Source: Alphaproteobacteria bacterium
Lineage (GTDB): Bacteria; Pseudomonadota; Alphaproteobacteria; Caulobacterales; Hyphomonadaceae
Length of the DNA: 64,000 nucleotides
NCBI GenBank assembly: GCA_018222605.1
Contig: JAAEZZ010000011.1
Location: 1 to 64,000, forward strand
Direction of reading: 5' to 3'
Both the position numbers and the translations under genes were made by a program. Positions 51,710-61,538 of this stretch are shown piece by piece; position 1 is the stretch's first letter, and the number at the start of each line of letters is the position of its first letter. Under the pieces are notes generated by a model. That model was given only the letters and a program-made list of their open reading frames with translations, was not told the origin of the DNA and did no database searches.

Positions 51710-53335
51710 ATGCGCGCTACGCAATCTCTGACGCTTGCCTTTGCGGCGATGGCCCTGCCCCTGGCGATGAACGCTCAGGAGCGGACCTGCCGTGTGGACG
51801 ATACGCCAACCGGTGCAAAAGTTGTTGGCGGTGTAAGTGCACATCTTGAGAACTGGCCGGGAATTGCCTCAATCCAGCTGCGGATGCGTGAGAAGATTTA
51901 TCATGTCTGCGGAGGCGCGGCGATCTCTCCGCAATGGATCGTGACCGCGGCTCATTGCGTCGAAGGCTTTGCCGTGTCTGAAGAGAGCGGCCGTGTCTTT
52001 GCCTATGAGTCCGCAGGTGAGGGCGCGCCCTTGCGCAAGGTGGCGGCCATCCGGGTTCAGCTGGGTACGGAAGATCTGGGATACATGCCCGATAGCGCAC
52101 ATGGTTCTTTCGTGACGCAGGTGATCACCCATCCGGATTATGCCGGGGCTGAAGATATCTACAAGGGGGCGGATATTGCTTTGCTGAAATTGGCAGATCC
52201 GTGGACGGGGCCGATTGCGACGCTGTCGGTTGATGCTTCGACAGATCGTTTGTCCAAAGCGGGTGAAGAGGCTTGGGTTGCAGGTTTTGGCAATCTTGAG
52301 GAGCTGCAGCCCGGCGAGCGAACGAAATGGCAGAATGCACGTCATTTCGCGCTCGCCGCACCGAGTCTCGTTTTGCAGGAAACCTCTGCACCGACTGTGG
52401 ATGCGTCTGTCTGCCAGCAGCGACTTAGAAAAGCCTCCATGCTGGAAGGGTATCCGGCGGCATACCAGTCATTGATTGTCGACAATCATCTGATCTGCGC
52501 CGGCCTGGAGCAGGGTGGCAAGGATGCCTGCCAGGGCGATAGCGGCGGACCGCTGGTCAAATATGACAAGAATGGGTGCCCCTATCAGATCGGCATTGTG
52601 AGTTGGGGCGTTGGCTGTGGCCGCGAAGAAAGCCCCGGCGCCTATACGCGCATCTCTGCCTATACCGAATGGATCAAATCCTATGTTCCGCAGGCAAACT
52701 TCATTCAGGCGGCAGAAGTGCCTGCGCCGACGCGCGGCGTGCCGGATCTTGTCTCCAGTGTGCAGCAGGATTTTGAGCAAATCGTCATGGATATGCCCGT
52801 GACGTTGGTGAATGCAGCGGGTGAGCCTGTGTCTGTTATCGAGAATGGCGACATGGTGGATTTGAAAGTCACACTGCCCGTGCGCGGCAAGCTGGTGCTG
52901 TTCGATTACAATTCCAATGATGTGCTTACGCAGCTTTACCCAAATCCGATGGAAGCCGAAGGTGCCTGGCCTGTGCGGGAAGCTGGCGAGGAAGTTTATC
53001 TGGCCAGGGACATTTTCGGTGAGCCAGGCTTACAGGCAGGCCCGCCGCTCGGGCCTCAATCCATGATTGCCATGGTTGTGCCCGAAGATGCGCGGCTTCC
53101 GGTCTCTCCGCAGCGTGGGTTCAGCGAGATTTCTGCTCCGGTGGATTATATCACACGGCTTGTGCGCACGGCGCTGCGCCAGCAGGAAAGTGTGAGAGGG
53201 CTGTTCCGTATTGCGGCAGACGAAGAGGCAGGCGCGGATGAGGCTGCTAATCTGACGCCCCATCTGGCGATGGGCGTACTGAATTACTGTATCGATTCTC
53301 GTATTTGCGGCGCTCAGGATGCGACGGAGAATTAA
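51710..53335 (+). CDS. Exported trypsin-like serine protease with DUF4384 domain
   Basis: A 541-residue protein. A signal peptide (residues 1-22, NAQ-ER) precedes an S1A protease domain (about 38-325): activation site VVGGVSAHLENWPGIASIQLR, catalytic His in WIVTAAHCVEG, Asp in ADIALLKLADPW and Ser in CQGDSGGPLVKYD, six or more cysteines. The C-terminal third (about 345-500) resembles DUF4384: LVLFDYNSNDVLTQLYPNP, VREAGEEVYL, and PQSMIAMVVPED. DUF4384 is often attached to proteases and kinases. The ATG at 51710 is chosen; GGGAGG (51695-51700) lies 9 bases ahead. Confidence 0.92.
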   Translation: MRATQSLTLAFAAMALPLAMNAQERTCRVDDTPTGAKVVGGVSAHLENWPGIASIQLRMREKIYHVCGGAAISPQWIVTAAHCVEGFAVSEESGRVFAYESAGEGAPLRKVAAIRVQLGTEDLGYMPDSAHGSFVTQVITHPDYAGAEDIYKGADIALLKLADPWTGPIATLSVDASTDRLSKAGEEAWVAGFGNLEELQPGERTKWQNARHFALAAPSLVLQETSAPTVDASVCQQRLRKASMLEGYPAAYQSLIVDNHLICAGLEQGGKDACQGDSGGPLVKYDKNGCPYQIGIVSWGVGCGREESPGAYTRISAYTEWIKSYVPQANFIQAAEVPAPTRGVPDLVSSVQQDFEQIVMDMPVTLVNAAGEPVSVIENGDMVDLKVTLPVRGKLVLFDYNSNDVLTQLYPNPMEAEGAWPVREAGEEVYLARDIFGEPGLQAGPPLGPQSMIAMVVPEDARLPVSPQRGFSEISAPVDYITRLVRTALRQQESVRGLFRIAADEEAGADEAANLTPHLAMGVLNYCIDSRICGAQDATEN

Positions 53336-53408
53336 AGGCTGTTTTACCTCTCAGTTGAGAGATAGGTGAAATTCGCAACATCCTGTTCAGCGGGCAGTTA
53401 CTACGCCC

Positions 53409-54056
53409 ATGCTACGCGAAGGGATGCTTCGCCGTCTCATTGCCATCCTGCTGACAGTCTATGCAATCGCCTTTGCCTTTGGCGCGCTGACGGCTGTGCG
53501 CTGGCCTTCGATCATGATGGTGATGAGCTGGATCGTGAAGGATGACATTGCCTCAGGCCTTGAGAGTGTCGACTGGCGCCAACTCGGTATCGCCCATGGT
53601 GGCCCGTACCTGATTGCGTCCCTGTGCTTTTACAGCTCCGGCGTTATGGTTGCGGCCCGGCGCCGCGGCGGTGTGTTGTGGTATCTCTATGGCCTGCTTG
53701 CGGGTATCCCCTGTCTCTATCTCGTGACGTTCGAGCCCGGCTGGTGGCGTGATCCTAGCCCGGAAGAAGGTGCGATTGCCGGGGTCTGTGTAGGTGCGAT
53801 CCTGTTGTTCTTTGCTGTGTGGGAACTTCGCGTGCGACCGCGCCGCGAGGTTCAGCCAGCCCAGGCGACGGACGTCCCCTTGATATTGACCAAACCGCTA
53901 GCCCCGCAGGTTCAGGCGCATAGCCCGGCCCCGGATGTTCCGGCCGTTGTCCGCAAGCCGAAGCCGACTTTCGTACCCGCCGCGATTGCACGCCAGCGCG
54001 CGAGTTTTGCGGTGCATGGCCGCAAGATGCAGGCTCGCCGTCGCCGCGCCAGCTAG
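53409..54056 (+). CDS. Membrane protein of unknown function
   Basis: A 215-residue protein with four hydrophobic segments (about 10-28, 65-84, 90-108 and 120-140) followed by a 75-residue basic, proline-rich cytoplasmic or periplasmic tail ending KMQARRRRAS. No family is recognised. Two in-frame ATGs (53409 and 53424) are possible; the second leaves the first membrane segment intact too. It lies 73 bases after the protease gene, same strand; the function may be linked to it, but there is no direct evidence. Confidence 0.6.
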   Translation: MLREGMLRRLIAILLTVYAIAFAFGALTAVRWPSIMMVMSWIVKDDIASGLESVDWRQLGIAHGGPYLIASLCFYSSGVMVAARRRGGVLWYLYGLLAGIPCLYLVTFEPGWWRDPSPEEGAIAGVCVGAILLFFAVWELRVRPRREVQPAQATDVPLILTKPLAPQVQAHSPAPDVPAVVRKPKPTFVPAAIARQRASFAVHGRKMQARRRRAS

Positions 54057-54145
54057 GCCAAGTCTGGGCAGGCATATCTCTTTCCATTTGCTGTAGGTGA
54101 GGCTTAGCCCTACCCTTGCCGGACAATGGATAAGGGGAGGATGCA

Positions 54146-54514
54146 ATGTCTATCATATGGCGCTTGCTGGCAGTTCTGATCACATTGATCGCGGGCTGGC
54201 TTTTTTGGGGTGGCCTGCATGCCGTGGATATCGTTGTCAGCCGGGGTAGTAGTGTTTCGGATGCTTTGTTGCAGCCACCCACCAGTCTGGTGCGGCTTGT
54301 TGCAACGAGTGTCATGCTTATTGGCGGATTGCTGCTGATTTTCCGCCGATCTGTCGGAAAATGGATCCTTATGGTGGGCATATTGCTGTTCGCGCTGCTT
54401 ACTGGCCTTATGGCAGCGTCAGGGGCCGACCCGGTGCTGTGGATAGATGAGGCCATCACAACAGGCATTCTGTGGCTGCTTTTCGCGGGCCTTGTCGTAA
54501 CGAAACGCAGCTAA
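54146..54514 (+). CDS. Small four-span membrane protein of unknown function
   Basis: A 122-residue protein made of four membrane segments (about 6-24, 49-68, 74-92 and 100-118) with very short loops and a final KRS. I do not recognise the family. The start has AGGGGAGG (54132-54139) upstream. It follows the larger membrane protein gene after 89 bases and is followed by lpdA after 96 bases. Confidence 0.65.
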   Translation: MSIIWRLLAVLITLIAGWLFWGGLHAVDIVVSRGSSVSDALLQPPTSLVRLVATSVMLIGGLLLIFRRSVGKWILMVGILLFALLTGLMAASGADPVLWIDEAITTGILWLLFAGLVVTKRS

Positions 54515-54610
54515 TCCAATTCTGCAGACCCTGCCGCATTGATTTCAGAAGTAAAATGCCTAGTTTGGCGGCTCATTCCTTTGAGCCCATAGACCAAGGC
54601 AGATTTCCCC

Positions 54611-56017
54611 ATGGCTGAGACATACGACGTCGTCATTATCGGTGGCGGCCCCGGCGGCTACAATTGCGCCATCCGCGCAGGACAACTCGGGCTGAAGGTT
54701 GCCTGTATTGAATCTCGTGGCACGCTTGGCGGCACCTGCCTGAATGTGGGCTGCATCCCGTCCAAGGCCCTGCTGCACGCCTCAGAAATGTTCGCTACGG
54801 CGCAGAATGACTTTGCGGGCATGGGCATCAAGACCGGCAAGCTGGAACTGGATCTGGACCAGATGATGGCCCAGAAAACCGATGCCGTGAACGGCCTGAC
54901 CAAGGGTATCGAGTTCCTCTTCAAGAAGAACAAGGTCGATTATGTCAAAGGCCGCGGCAAGATCCTTGGCAAGGGCAAGGTCGAAGTGACCGGCGAAGAC
55001 GGCAAGACCCAAACGCTGGATACGAAGAATATCGTGATCGCCACCGGTTCCGAGCCGGCAAACCTGCCGGGTATCGAGATTGATGAAGAGCGCGTTGTTA
55101 CCAATACTGGCGCCTTGTCGATGACCTCCGTTCCGAAGCGCCTGATCCTGATTGGCGCAGGCGTGATCGGTCTTGAGATGGGCTCCGTCTGGTCACGTCT
55201 CGGCTCGGAAGTGACAGTGGTTGAGTATCTCGACCGCATCATGCCTGGCGCAGACAATGAGATCGCCAAGGAAGCCCAGAAGGTCTTCAAGAAGCAGGGC
55301 CTCAATTTCCGCCTCGGCATGAAAGTGACGGGTGTCGAGAAGCTGAAGTCCAAGCTGAAGCTGAGCATGGAACCGGCGGCTGGCGGTGAAACGGAAGTTC
55401 TGGATGCTGACGCCGTGATCGTTGCGATCGGCCGAAAGCCCTATACTGAAGGTCTCGGCCTCGAATCCGTTGGCGTGAAGACGGACAAGCGCGGCGTCGT
55501 GCAGGTGACCGATGGTCACTTCAAGGCGGCAGATGGTGTGTGGGCTGTTGGTGACTGCATCCATGGTCCGATGCTGGCCCATAAGGCAGAGGACGATGGT
55601 GTTGCTGTTGCCGAACTGATTGCCGGCAAGGCAGGTCATGTCGATTACAATCTGGTGCCGAGCGTCGTTTACACAAAGCCCGAAATCGCCTGGGTCGGGA
55701 AGACCGAGGAACAGCTGAAAGAAGAAGGCGTGGAATATGTGAAGGGCAAATTCCCCTTCATGGCTAACTCCCGCGCGCGGACGAATCACGAGACCGAGGG
55801 GTTCGTGAAAGTTCTGGCAGACAAGAAGACGGATCGTATCCTCGGTGCGCACATGATTGGTGTTGGCGTTGGCGAGATGATTGGTGAGTTCTGTGTCGCA
55901 ATGGAATTTGGTGCAGCATCCGAAGATATTGCCCGTACGTCCCACGCGCACCCGACCCTGTCGGAAGCGATACGTCAGGCTGCGATGGCTGTCGAAGGCT
56001 GGACGATGCAAATGTAG
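54611..56017 (+). CDS. lpdA: Dihydrolipoyl dehydrogenase
   Basis: A 468-residue FAD flavoprotein that reoxidises the lipoyl groups of 2-oxoacid dehydrogenase complexes. FAD-binding [19 protein letters not shown] is at about residues 8-26, the redox disulfide in [19 protein letters not shown], the NAD loop in [17 protein letters not shown], and the catalytic His-Glu in [17 protein letters not shown]. It is full length. No E1 or E2 genes are beside it, so this is an isolated copy, which in alphaproteobacteria usually serves the 2-oxoglutarate complex or glycine cleavage; which one is not visible here. Confidence 0.95.
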   Translation: MAETYDVVIIGGGPGGYNCAIRAGQLGLKVACIESRGTLGGTCLNVGCIPSKALLHASEMFATAQNDFAGMGIKTGKLELDLDQMMAQKTDAVNGLTKGIEFLFKKNKVDYVKGRGKILGKGKVEVTGEDGKTQTLDTKNIVIATGSEPANLPGIEIDEERVVTNTGALSMTSVPKRLILIGAGVIGLEMGSVWSRLGSEVTVVEYLDRIMPGADNEIAKEAQKVFKKQGLNFRLGMKVTGVEKLKSKLKLSMEPAAGGETEVLDADAVIVAIGRKPYTEGLGLESVGVKTDKRGVVQVTDGHFKAADGVWAVGDCIHGPMLAHKAEDDGVAVAELIAGKAGHVDYNLVPSVVYTKPEIAWVGKTEEQLKEEGVEYVKGKFPFMANSRARTNHETEGFVKVLADKKTDRILGAHMIGVGVGEMIGEFCVAMEFGAASEDIARTSHAHPTLSEAIRQAAMAVEGWTMQM

Positions 56018-56091
56018 GCAGGGGCAATTTTGCCCTGTCTTCTATGCGATAAAATCTGGACCAGCCTGCTGTTCGGGCCCACGCTCGGGAC

Positions 56092-56535
56092 ATGTATACG
56101 CATCCCGCAGCAGGCTGGCACATCCGACCCTTTTCACGGCGTGACTACAGGCCGTGCTATCAATTGTTCCGCGACTGCCTGACAGAGTTCCCGTGGCGCA
56201 GCCCGGCCGCGCCTTATTTGCGGCAATTGTTCAATTCCCTGCCAAGCGCCCTGGCCTGGGTGGCCGAGGAGCCGAATGCCGGTGTGGTTGGCTTTCTCAC
56301 GCTGCGTCCGGAGACCCGCTATATCGATCATCTCTTCGTGAATCGGGACTGGCGGCTATGCGGGGTAGGGCGTGGTTTGCTGGAAGTGGCCCGGCAGGAA
56401 ACGGGCACGCCGCTCAGCCTGGATGTCGACATGCGGAATGTGAGTGCGCGCAAGGCGTATGAGGCGCTGGGCTGGAAGGTCGGCGCGAAGACCGGAGATG
56501 CAAAGGCCGACCAGATACGTCTGATCGGCCCCTGA
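56092..56535 (+). CDS. GNAT-family N-acetyltransferase
   Basis: A 147-residue acetyl-CoA-dependent acyltransferase of the Gcn5 fold: IRPFSRRDYRPCYQLFRDCL at the start, ITR-like YIDHLFVNRDWRLCGVGRGLLEVARQE with the acetyl-CoA loop (CGVGRGLL), and NVSARKAYEALGWK near the end. The acceptor substrate is unknown. It sits 74 bases after lpdA, and its stop faces that of the winged-helix gene 9 bases away. Confidence 0.85.
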   Translation: MYTHPAAGWHIRPFSRRDYRPCYQLFRDCLTEFPWRSPAAPYLRQLFNSLPSALAWVAEEPNAGVVGFLTLRPETRYIDHLFVNRDWRLCGVGRGLLEVARQETGTPLSLDVDMRNVSARKAYEALGWKVGAKTGDAKADQIRLIGP

Positions 56536-56544
56536 GACGCTGTA

Positions 56545-56856
56545 CTATTCTGCAGCCTTCATCAGGGCCTGCATCCGGTCGAGCCAGGCGAGCCAAGCCT
56601 TGCGACCCATATCTGTCAGGTGGACCCGTGTCTGCGGCTTTCGGCCCACAAACAGCTTTTCTAGTTCCACATAACCCGCCTCTTCTAGTTTGCGCAAATG
56701 GGTCGACAAATTGCCGTCTGTCGCGCCAACCTTGTCTCGTAACTCCCCAAAAGTCGCGGGGTTGACCGTGGATAGATAGGCCATGACGCCAAGGCGCAAG
56801 CGGCCATGAATAACATCGTCGATATCTGAATGGTCAAAGGGATTGCTATCCGTCAT
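56545..56856 (-). CDS. Winged-helix DNA-binding regulator
   Basis: A 103-residue regulator made of one winged helix of the HTH_34 (DUF4447-like, PadR/ArsR-related) type: LGVMAYLSTVNPATFGELRDKVGATDGNLSTHLRKLEEAGYVELEKLFVGRKPQTRVHLTDMGRKAWLAWLD. It has no ligand domain and no cysteines. It follows the membrane protein gene after 8 bases, a common pairing of a membrane protein with its own small repressor. It is likely to bind the palindrome at 57502-57520. Confidence 0.87.
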   Translation of the reverse strand: MTDSNPFDHSDIDDVIHGRLRLGVMAYLSTVNPATFGELRDKVGATDGNLSTHLRKLEEAGYVELEKLFVGRKPQTRVHLTDMGRKAWLAWLDRMQALMKAAE

Positions 56857-56864
56857 GGCGGATC

Positions 56865-57485
56865 TCAGACAGTTTCGCTGGGTTCACGGCGCATCAGGAT
56901 GATACCTGGCACCAATACGCAAACCGCGGCGACAGCAGCCCCAAGCAACCACATATAATTCGTCCCGCTGAGCAGGATGGCGGGGACGACACTCAGCATG
57001 GCCGCAATACCGGCTAGCTTGAGGGGAGCGGTATTGGCGATCACCCCGGATACATATTGCGACAGGCCGTAGAGACCGACGACCATAGGAACGGACCAGA
57101 TAAACGGCGAGAAGACATCAAAGATCATCGCCGACAAAAAGGCGCCAAGGAAGTAAGCACCGAGGAAATATCCAGAGGCCTTCCACACCAGCGCAGAGAC
57201 CTTGTTACCCGTAGAGGCGCGCCCCGGTTTGCTGTTGGGGTAGCTCATCTTCATCAGGTACATGCCGCCGACGCCGAGGATGACATAGGCAATCCACATG
57301 ATTGCGAAAGCCACGGGTTGTAGGCCGAACATGCCCTCGGCAATGGCGTAGTGGCCGAGATAGGCGGCTGTGGTCAGGCCGCCCCACAAGACAAGAAACC
57401 GACCACCCAGAAGCGGGGCGTTTTTCCCGGCCTCAGCCAGGTCACGGATGTAGGCAAGATCATCTGCCATGGTTTGAGGACTCAT
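56865..57485 (-). CDS. Membrane protein paired with a winged-helix regulator
   Basis: A 206-residue protein with a short soluble start (DDLAYIRDLAEAG) and five or six membrane segments (about 28-48, 53-75, 103-125, 130-150, 155-172 and 178-198). I do not recognise the family; the same pair, small winged-helix and this membrane protein, suggests sensing or homeostasis. ATG 57485 has GGAG (57493-57496 on the minus strand) 7 bases upstream; an in-frame ATG at 57497 overlaps that site. A palindrome lies just before it. Confidence 0.75.
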   Translation of the reverse strand: MSPQTMADDLAYIRDLAEAGKNAPLLGGRFLVLWGGLTTAAYLGHYAIAEGMFGLQPVAFAIMWIAYVILGVGGMYLMKMSYPNSKPGRASTGNKVSALVWKASGYFLGAYFLGAFLSAMIFDVFSPFIWSVPMVVGLYGLSQYVSGVIANTAPLKLAGIAAMLSVVPAILLSGTNYMWLLGAAVAAVCVLVPGIILMRREPSETV

Positions 57486-57501
57486 TCTGATCTCCATAGA
57501 G

Positions 57502-57520
57502 TACTTTGAAAAACAAAGTA
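57502..57520. promoter_or_regulatory. Candidate operator of the membrane protein/winged-helix operon
   Basis: A perfect inverted repeat TACTTTG (57502-57508), spacer AAAAA, CAAAGTA (57514-57520). Only 16 bases separate it from the start codon at 57485, so it overlaps the -10 region or the transcript start of the minus-strand operon; it is well placed for repression by the winged-helix protein. Confidence 0.6.
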
Positions 57521-57594
57521 TATGGATAAAGAGAAGAGTCAAGGCCTTGCCCAGGCAGGTTTAAACGGGTCTTGTGAGCAGAAGGTGAGAGCGC

Positions 57595-58353
57595 CTAGTT
57601 CTCGGAAAGGCGCGCCATTTCCTCATCAGAGAGTTCGGAATTGTCATAGACGTTCGAGACGTCGTCCAGATCGTCCAGAACATCGAGCAGCTTCATCAAC
57701 GTGTCGGCCTGGTCGCCTTCAACAGGAACCGTGTTCTGCGGTTTCCAGATCAGCTTCGCGGACTTTGCTTCGACGGCATCACCGAAGTGTTCTGCCAGTG
57801 CGTCAGCAACCGTCTGCAGGTCTTCGCGCGCCGTATAGATCCAGTGGCCTTCCTCGTCAGACTCGACATCTTGGGCGCCAGCCATGATGGCGGCTTCCAT
57901 CATTTCGTCTTCACTGCCGGCATCTGCCGGATACTGGATCTCCCCAACCTGGTCGAAGCCGAAGGAGACAGAGCCTGTTTCGCCAAGGTTTCCGCCATTT
58001 TTGGAGAAGGCTGTACGGATGTCAGTCGCTGCGCGGTTCTTATTGTCTGTGGAAGCCTCCACAATGATGCCGACGCCGCCGGGGCCAAAGCCCTCATAGC
58101 GGATGTCGATATAGTCATCGCCGCCGCCGCCTTGGCCCTTGTCGATGGCGCGCTGAATATTGTCTTTCGGCATGGACTGGCCGCGCGCGTTCTGGATAGC
58201 CAGACGCAGGCGTGGATTACCGTCAGGGTCAGGCCCGCCCATCTTGGAGGCGATGGTGAGTTCCTTGGAAAGGCGTGCGAACAGCGCGGCGCGCTTCTTG
58301 TCCTGTGCGCCTTTGCGGTGCTGGATGTTTGCCCATTTACTATGGCCGGCCAT
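57595..58353 (-). CDS. yebC: YebC/PmpR-family translation or transcription factor
   Basis: A 252-residue protein matching the family from the first residues: [116 protein letters not shown], and the acidic C-terminal [14 protein letters not shown]. YebC proteins were called transcription regulators; some are now known to help ribosomes pass proline-rich stretches. The ATG at 58353 is exact; longer in-frame sequence upstream is not coding. It is divergent from etfB. Confidence 0.94.
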   Translation of the reverse strand: MAGHSKWANIQHRKGAQDKKRAALFARLSKELTIASKMGGPDPDGNPRLRLAIQNARGQSMPKDNIQRAIDKGQGGGGDDYIDIRYEGFGPGGVGIIVEASTDNKNRAATDIRTAFSKNGGNLGETGSVSFGFDQVGEIQYPADAGSEDEMMEAAIMAGAQDVESDEEGHWIYTAREDLQTVADALAEHFGDAVEAKSAKLIWKPQNTVPVEGDQADTLMKLLDVLDDLDDVSNVYDNSELSDEEMARLSEN

Positions 58354-58596
58354 GGGAGTCCTCGTCGGATCGGTTCGGAAGATGGAAAGTGTGGCGTTTA
58401 GCGCAGGTTGGCGGGATGGCCAAGGTGGAGGATGCAAGCCATTTTCACCCCTGTGCATGTGAATGACTGTAGAATTTGCAAAAATTTTCCGCGCCAAATT
58501 GACACTTACGTCAACGTAAACCTTGCGTCTTTTATTTGGGGACGATAGGCACAGTCCACGAAGTCTAGAACCCCAACAGATATCTGGAGCGCTTGT

Positions 58597-59343
58597 ATGA
58601 AGGTCCTCGTGCCCGTCAAACGCGTGATCGATTATAATGTGAAGGTCCGGGTCAAACCTGACCAGACCGGCGTCGATCTCGCCAATGTCAAAATGTCCAT
58701 GAACCCGTTCGACGAAATCTCCGTCGAAGAGGCTGTTCGTATGAAGGAAGCGGGCACGGCGACGGAAGTCGTCATCGTTTCCATCGGCCCACAACAAGCC
58801 CAGGAAACCATCCGCACGGCGCTTGCCATGGGTGGTGACCGCGGCATCCTGATCAAGACGGATGAAACGGTTGAGCCACTGGCCGTTGCGAAATTGCTCG
58901 CAAAAGTCGTGGAAGAAGAAAAGCCGGATCTCGTTCTGCTGGGCAAGCAGGCGATTGACGATGATTCCAATCAGACCGGCCAGATGCTGGCCGCTCTGCT
59001 CGACTGGCCGCAAGGCACGTTCGCCTACAAACTGGAAAAGGACGGTGACGCCCTGACAGTGACGCGCGAAGTGGATGGCGGTCTGCAGACCCTGAAGCTG
59101 TCCACGCCGGCAATCGTCACGGTTGACCTGCGCCTCAACGAGCCGCGCTATGCCTCCTTGCCGAACATCATGAAGGCGAAGAAAAAGCCGATCGATGAGA
59201 AAGCACCAGGCGATTATGGCGTCGACATTGCACCGCGCCTGTCCGTGGTAAAAGTGACCGAACCGCCGGTACGTGAAGCGGGCGAGAAAGTCGAAGACGT
59301 CGCCACGCTGGTTTCGAAACTCAAAGCTGCGGGAGCGATCTAA
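58597..59343 (+). CDS. etfB: Electron transfer flavoprotein subunit beta
   Basis: A 248-residue subunit that, with EtfA, carries electrons from acyl-CoA and other dehydrogenases to the quinone pool. It starts [27 protein letters not shown], has [19 protein letters not shown], and the AMP-binding [32 protein letters not shown]. Full length. The stop TAA shares one base with the ATG of etfA, so the subunits are translated in equal amounts. The upstream 243 bases are AT-rich and hold the promoter. Confidence 0.95.
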   Translation: MKVLVPVKRVIDYNVKVRVKPDQTGVDLANVKMSMNPFDEISVEEAVRMKEAGTATEVVIVSIGPQQAQETIRTALAMGGDRGILIKTDETVEPLAVAKLLAKVVEEEKPDLVLLGKQAIDDDSNQTGQMLAALLDWPQGTFAYKLEKDGDALTVTREVDGGLQTLKLSTPAIVTVDLRLNEPRYASLPNIMKAKKKPIDEKAPGDYGVDIAPRLSVVKVTEPPVREAGEKVEDVATLVSKLKAAGAI

Positions 59344-60272
59344 TGGCTGTTCTTGTTATTGCTGAACACGACAATGCGTCCCTGAATGACGCAACCCACA
59401 AAGTGGTCACTGCAGCTGCCAAGTTCGGCGGCGATGTGGATGTCCTCGTGGCGGGTGAAGGTGCTGGCGATGTGGCCGCTGCGGCTGGAAAGATTTCCGG
59501 CGTTCGCAAGGTGCTGCATGCAGACGGTGCGTCCGTTGCCAAGCAGGTTGCCGAAGCCATGGAAGCCTTGGTTGTGCCGCTGATGGATGGCTATGACGCC
59601 GTCTTCATCCCGGCCACCACAATGGGCAAGAACATCAGCCCGCGCATTGCAGCCAAACTGGATGTGATGCAGCTGTCCGATATTACCGATGTGATCGACA
59701 CCGACACGTTCGAGCGTCCGATCTATGCCGGTAACGCCATCCTGACGGTGAAATCTTCCGACGCGAAGAAAGTTATCACCGTACGCGGTACGGCTTTTGA
59801 CGCGGCTGGTGAAGATGGTTCCGCTTCCGTGGAATCCGTTGATGCTCCGGCAGGTCCATTCAAATCGGAGTTCGTTTCCGAGCAGATGGTCAAGTCAGAC
59901 CGTCCGGAACTGGCGGGTGCGAAGCGCGTCGTCTCCGGCGGCCGTGCGCTCGGCTCCAAGGAAGAGTTCGACCGTCTGATCGTGCCGCTGGCCGACAAGC
60001 TGGAAGCCGCCGTTGGCGCCTCCCGCGCCGCCGTTGATGCTGGCTATGCCCCGAACGATTATCAGGTTGGCCAGACCGGCAAGATTGTTGCGCCTGAGCT
60101 GTATGTGGCTATCGGTATTTCCGGCGCTATCCAGCACTTGGCTGGCATGAAGGACTCCAAGATCATTGTTGCGATCAACAAGGACGAAGAGGCCCCAATC
60201 TTCCAGGTTGCCGATTACGGGCTGGTCGCGGACCTGTTCAATGCCGTTCCGGAGCTGACCGAAGCGCTCTGA
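59343..60272 (+). CDS. etfA: Electron transfer flavoprotein subunit alpha
   Basis: A 309-residue FAD-binding partner of EtfB. The C-terminal FAD domain is intact: [41 protein letters not shown], then [65 protein letters not shown], the typical signature. The N-terminal domain shows the ETF alpha/beta fold. It is directly coupled to etfB and ends at a very strong terminator. No ETF dehydrogenase is nearby. Confidence 0.96.
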   Translation: MAVLVIAEHDNASLNDATHKVVTAAAKFGGDVDVLVAGEGAGDVAAAAGKISGVRKVLHADGASVAKQVAEAMEALVVPLMDGYDAVFIPATTMGKNISPRIAAKLDVMQLSDITDVIDTDTFERPIYAGNAILTVKSSDAKKVITVRGTAFDAAGEDGSASVESVDAPAGPFKSEFVSEQMVKSDRPELAGAKRVVSGGRALGSKEEFDRLIVPLADKLEAAVGASRAAVDAGYAPNDYQVGQTGKIVAPELYVAIGISGAIQHLAGMKDSKIIVAINKDEEAPIFQVADYGLVADLFNAVPELTEAL

Positions 60273-60298
60273 TCCGATAAAGCATCGTGTCTATCATT

Positions 60299-60335
60299 GA
60301 AGGCCCCCGGCGCATTATGCGCCGGGGGCCTTTCC
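60299..60335 (+). terminator. Strong terminator after etfA
   Basis: A perfect 14-base stem, AGGCCCCCGGCGCA and TGCGCCGGGGGCCT, around a 3- to 4-base loop (60301-60331), followed by TTTCC. One of the strongest hairpins in the window. Confidence 0.93.
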
Positions 60336-60503
60336 GTTGTGCAAGCATCGATGCGGCCATCAGGACTGGAGCGAAAGATAACCGAAAGTGGCCTGTATTC
60401 CGTTTTGTTAAGGTCAGTTTGCTATACAGGCCGTAATGTCTGGGGCTCAGAGCAGATAGTCTCATGCTGTTTGCCTGACTGAAGAGCTGATCGAGGTGGA
60501 TAC

Positions 60504-61499
60504 ATGGCCAAGTCATTTTTGCGATCTGTGCCCGCAGATGCCGGAACAGTCGACACTTTAGGTCTGCAGGACCTGAAGATTGCCATTATTCTTCCATGCT
60601 ACAATGAAGAGGCATCGATCGCGCAGGTCGTGCAGGAATTCCGCGCAGCGCTGCCTCAGGCGGACATATTCGTCTGTGATAATAACTCCTCAGACCGGAC
60701 CGCCGAGATTGCCCGCGCAGCTGGTGCTGTTGTTCTCCACGAATCCTACCAGGGTAAAGGCAATGCGGTCCGCCGCTTGTTCAGCGATGTCGAGGCAGAC
60801 ATTTATGTCATGGCCGATGGCGATGCGACGTATGATGCCGAGGCAGCTCCGCGCATGATCTCCCGATTGGTAGAGGACCGTCTGGCCATGGTCAGCGGCG
60901 CGCGGGTCAGCGAACATGAGGACGCGTATCGGTTCGGGCATAAGTTCGGAAACTGGATGCTGACTGGACTTGTCAGAATGAGCTTTGGCGACCGGTTCCG
61001 TGACATGCTGTCAGGCTACCGGGTGATGAGCCGACAATTCGTCAAAAGCTTTCCGGCGCTTTCGAATGGCTTCGAGATCGAAACGGAATTATGCGTGCAT
61101 TCCCTGCGGCTTCAATTGCCTGTCATTGAAATGGATACGGCTTATCGCGCGCGTCCCGAAGGGTCTGCCAGCAAGCTGAGTACGGTGCGGGATGGCATAC
61201 GTATACTTCGGATGATCAGCCGACTCGTCCGCGATGAGAAGCCGCTGGAATTCTTCTCTACCGTTGCGGCCCTGCTGTTTCTCATGGCGAGTATCCTGAT
61301 CATTCCGATCTTGATAACGTATGTCGAGACCGGTCTGGTGCCGCGCTTCCCGACGCTTTTTGTGGCCATGGGCATCTTTGGCATTTCCATGCTGTCGCTG
61401 TCAGTCGGGCTGACGCTGGACACGCTTTCCAGAGGTCGCACTGAAGTCCGGCGTCTCGCTTATCTGGCCGCTTCGTCTTACCGCAAGGACCATTACTGA
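60504..61499 (+). CDS. Family 2 glycosyltransferase (DPM1-like)
   Basis: A 331-residue GT-A enzyme: IAIILPCYNEEASIAQVVQEF at about 28-48, the nucleotide-sugar DxD region VMADGDATYDAEAAPRMIS, and RDMLSGYRVMSRQFVKSFP and GFEIETELCVHSLR, the polyprenol-phosphate mannose/glucose synthase type. Two C-terminal membrane segments (about 250-275 and 283-308) anchor it. It probably makes a lipid-linked sugar such as polyprenyl-P-hexose, and GtrA-type neighbours flip such lipids. The downstream gene is 40 bases on. Confidence 0.9.
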   Translation: MAKSFLRSVPADAGTVDTLGLQDLKIAIILPCYNEEASIAQVVQEFRAALPQADIFVCDNNSSDRTAEIARAAGAVVLHESYQGKGNAVRRLFSDVEADIYVMADGDATYDAEAAPRMISRLVEDRLAMVSGARVSEHEDAYRFGHKFGNWMLTGLVRMSFGDRFRDMLSGYRVMSRQFVKSFPALSNGFEIETELCVHSLRLQLPVIEMDTAYRARPEGSASKLSTVRDGIRILRMISRLVRDEKPLEFFSTVAALLFLMASILIIPILITYVETGLVPRFPTLFVAMGIFGISMLSLSVGLTLDTLSRGRTEVRRLAYLAASSYRKDHY

Positions 61500-61538
61500 T
61501 CGCCGCCGGATGGTCTTTTGAATCAGGGGCAACAGGCC

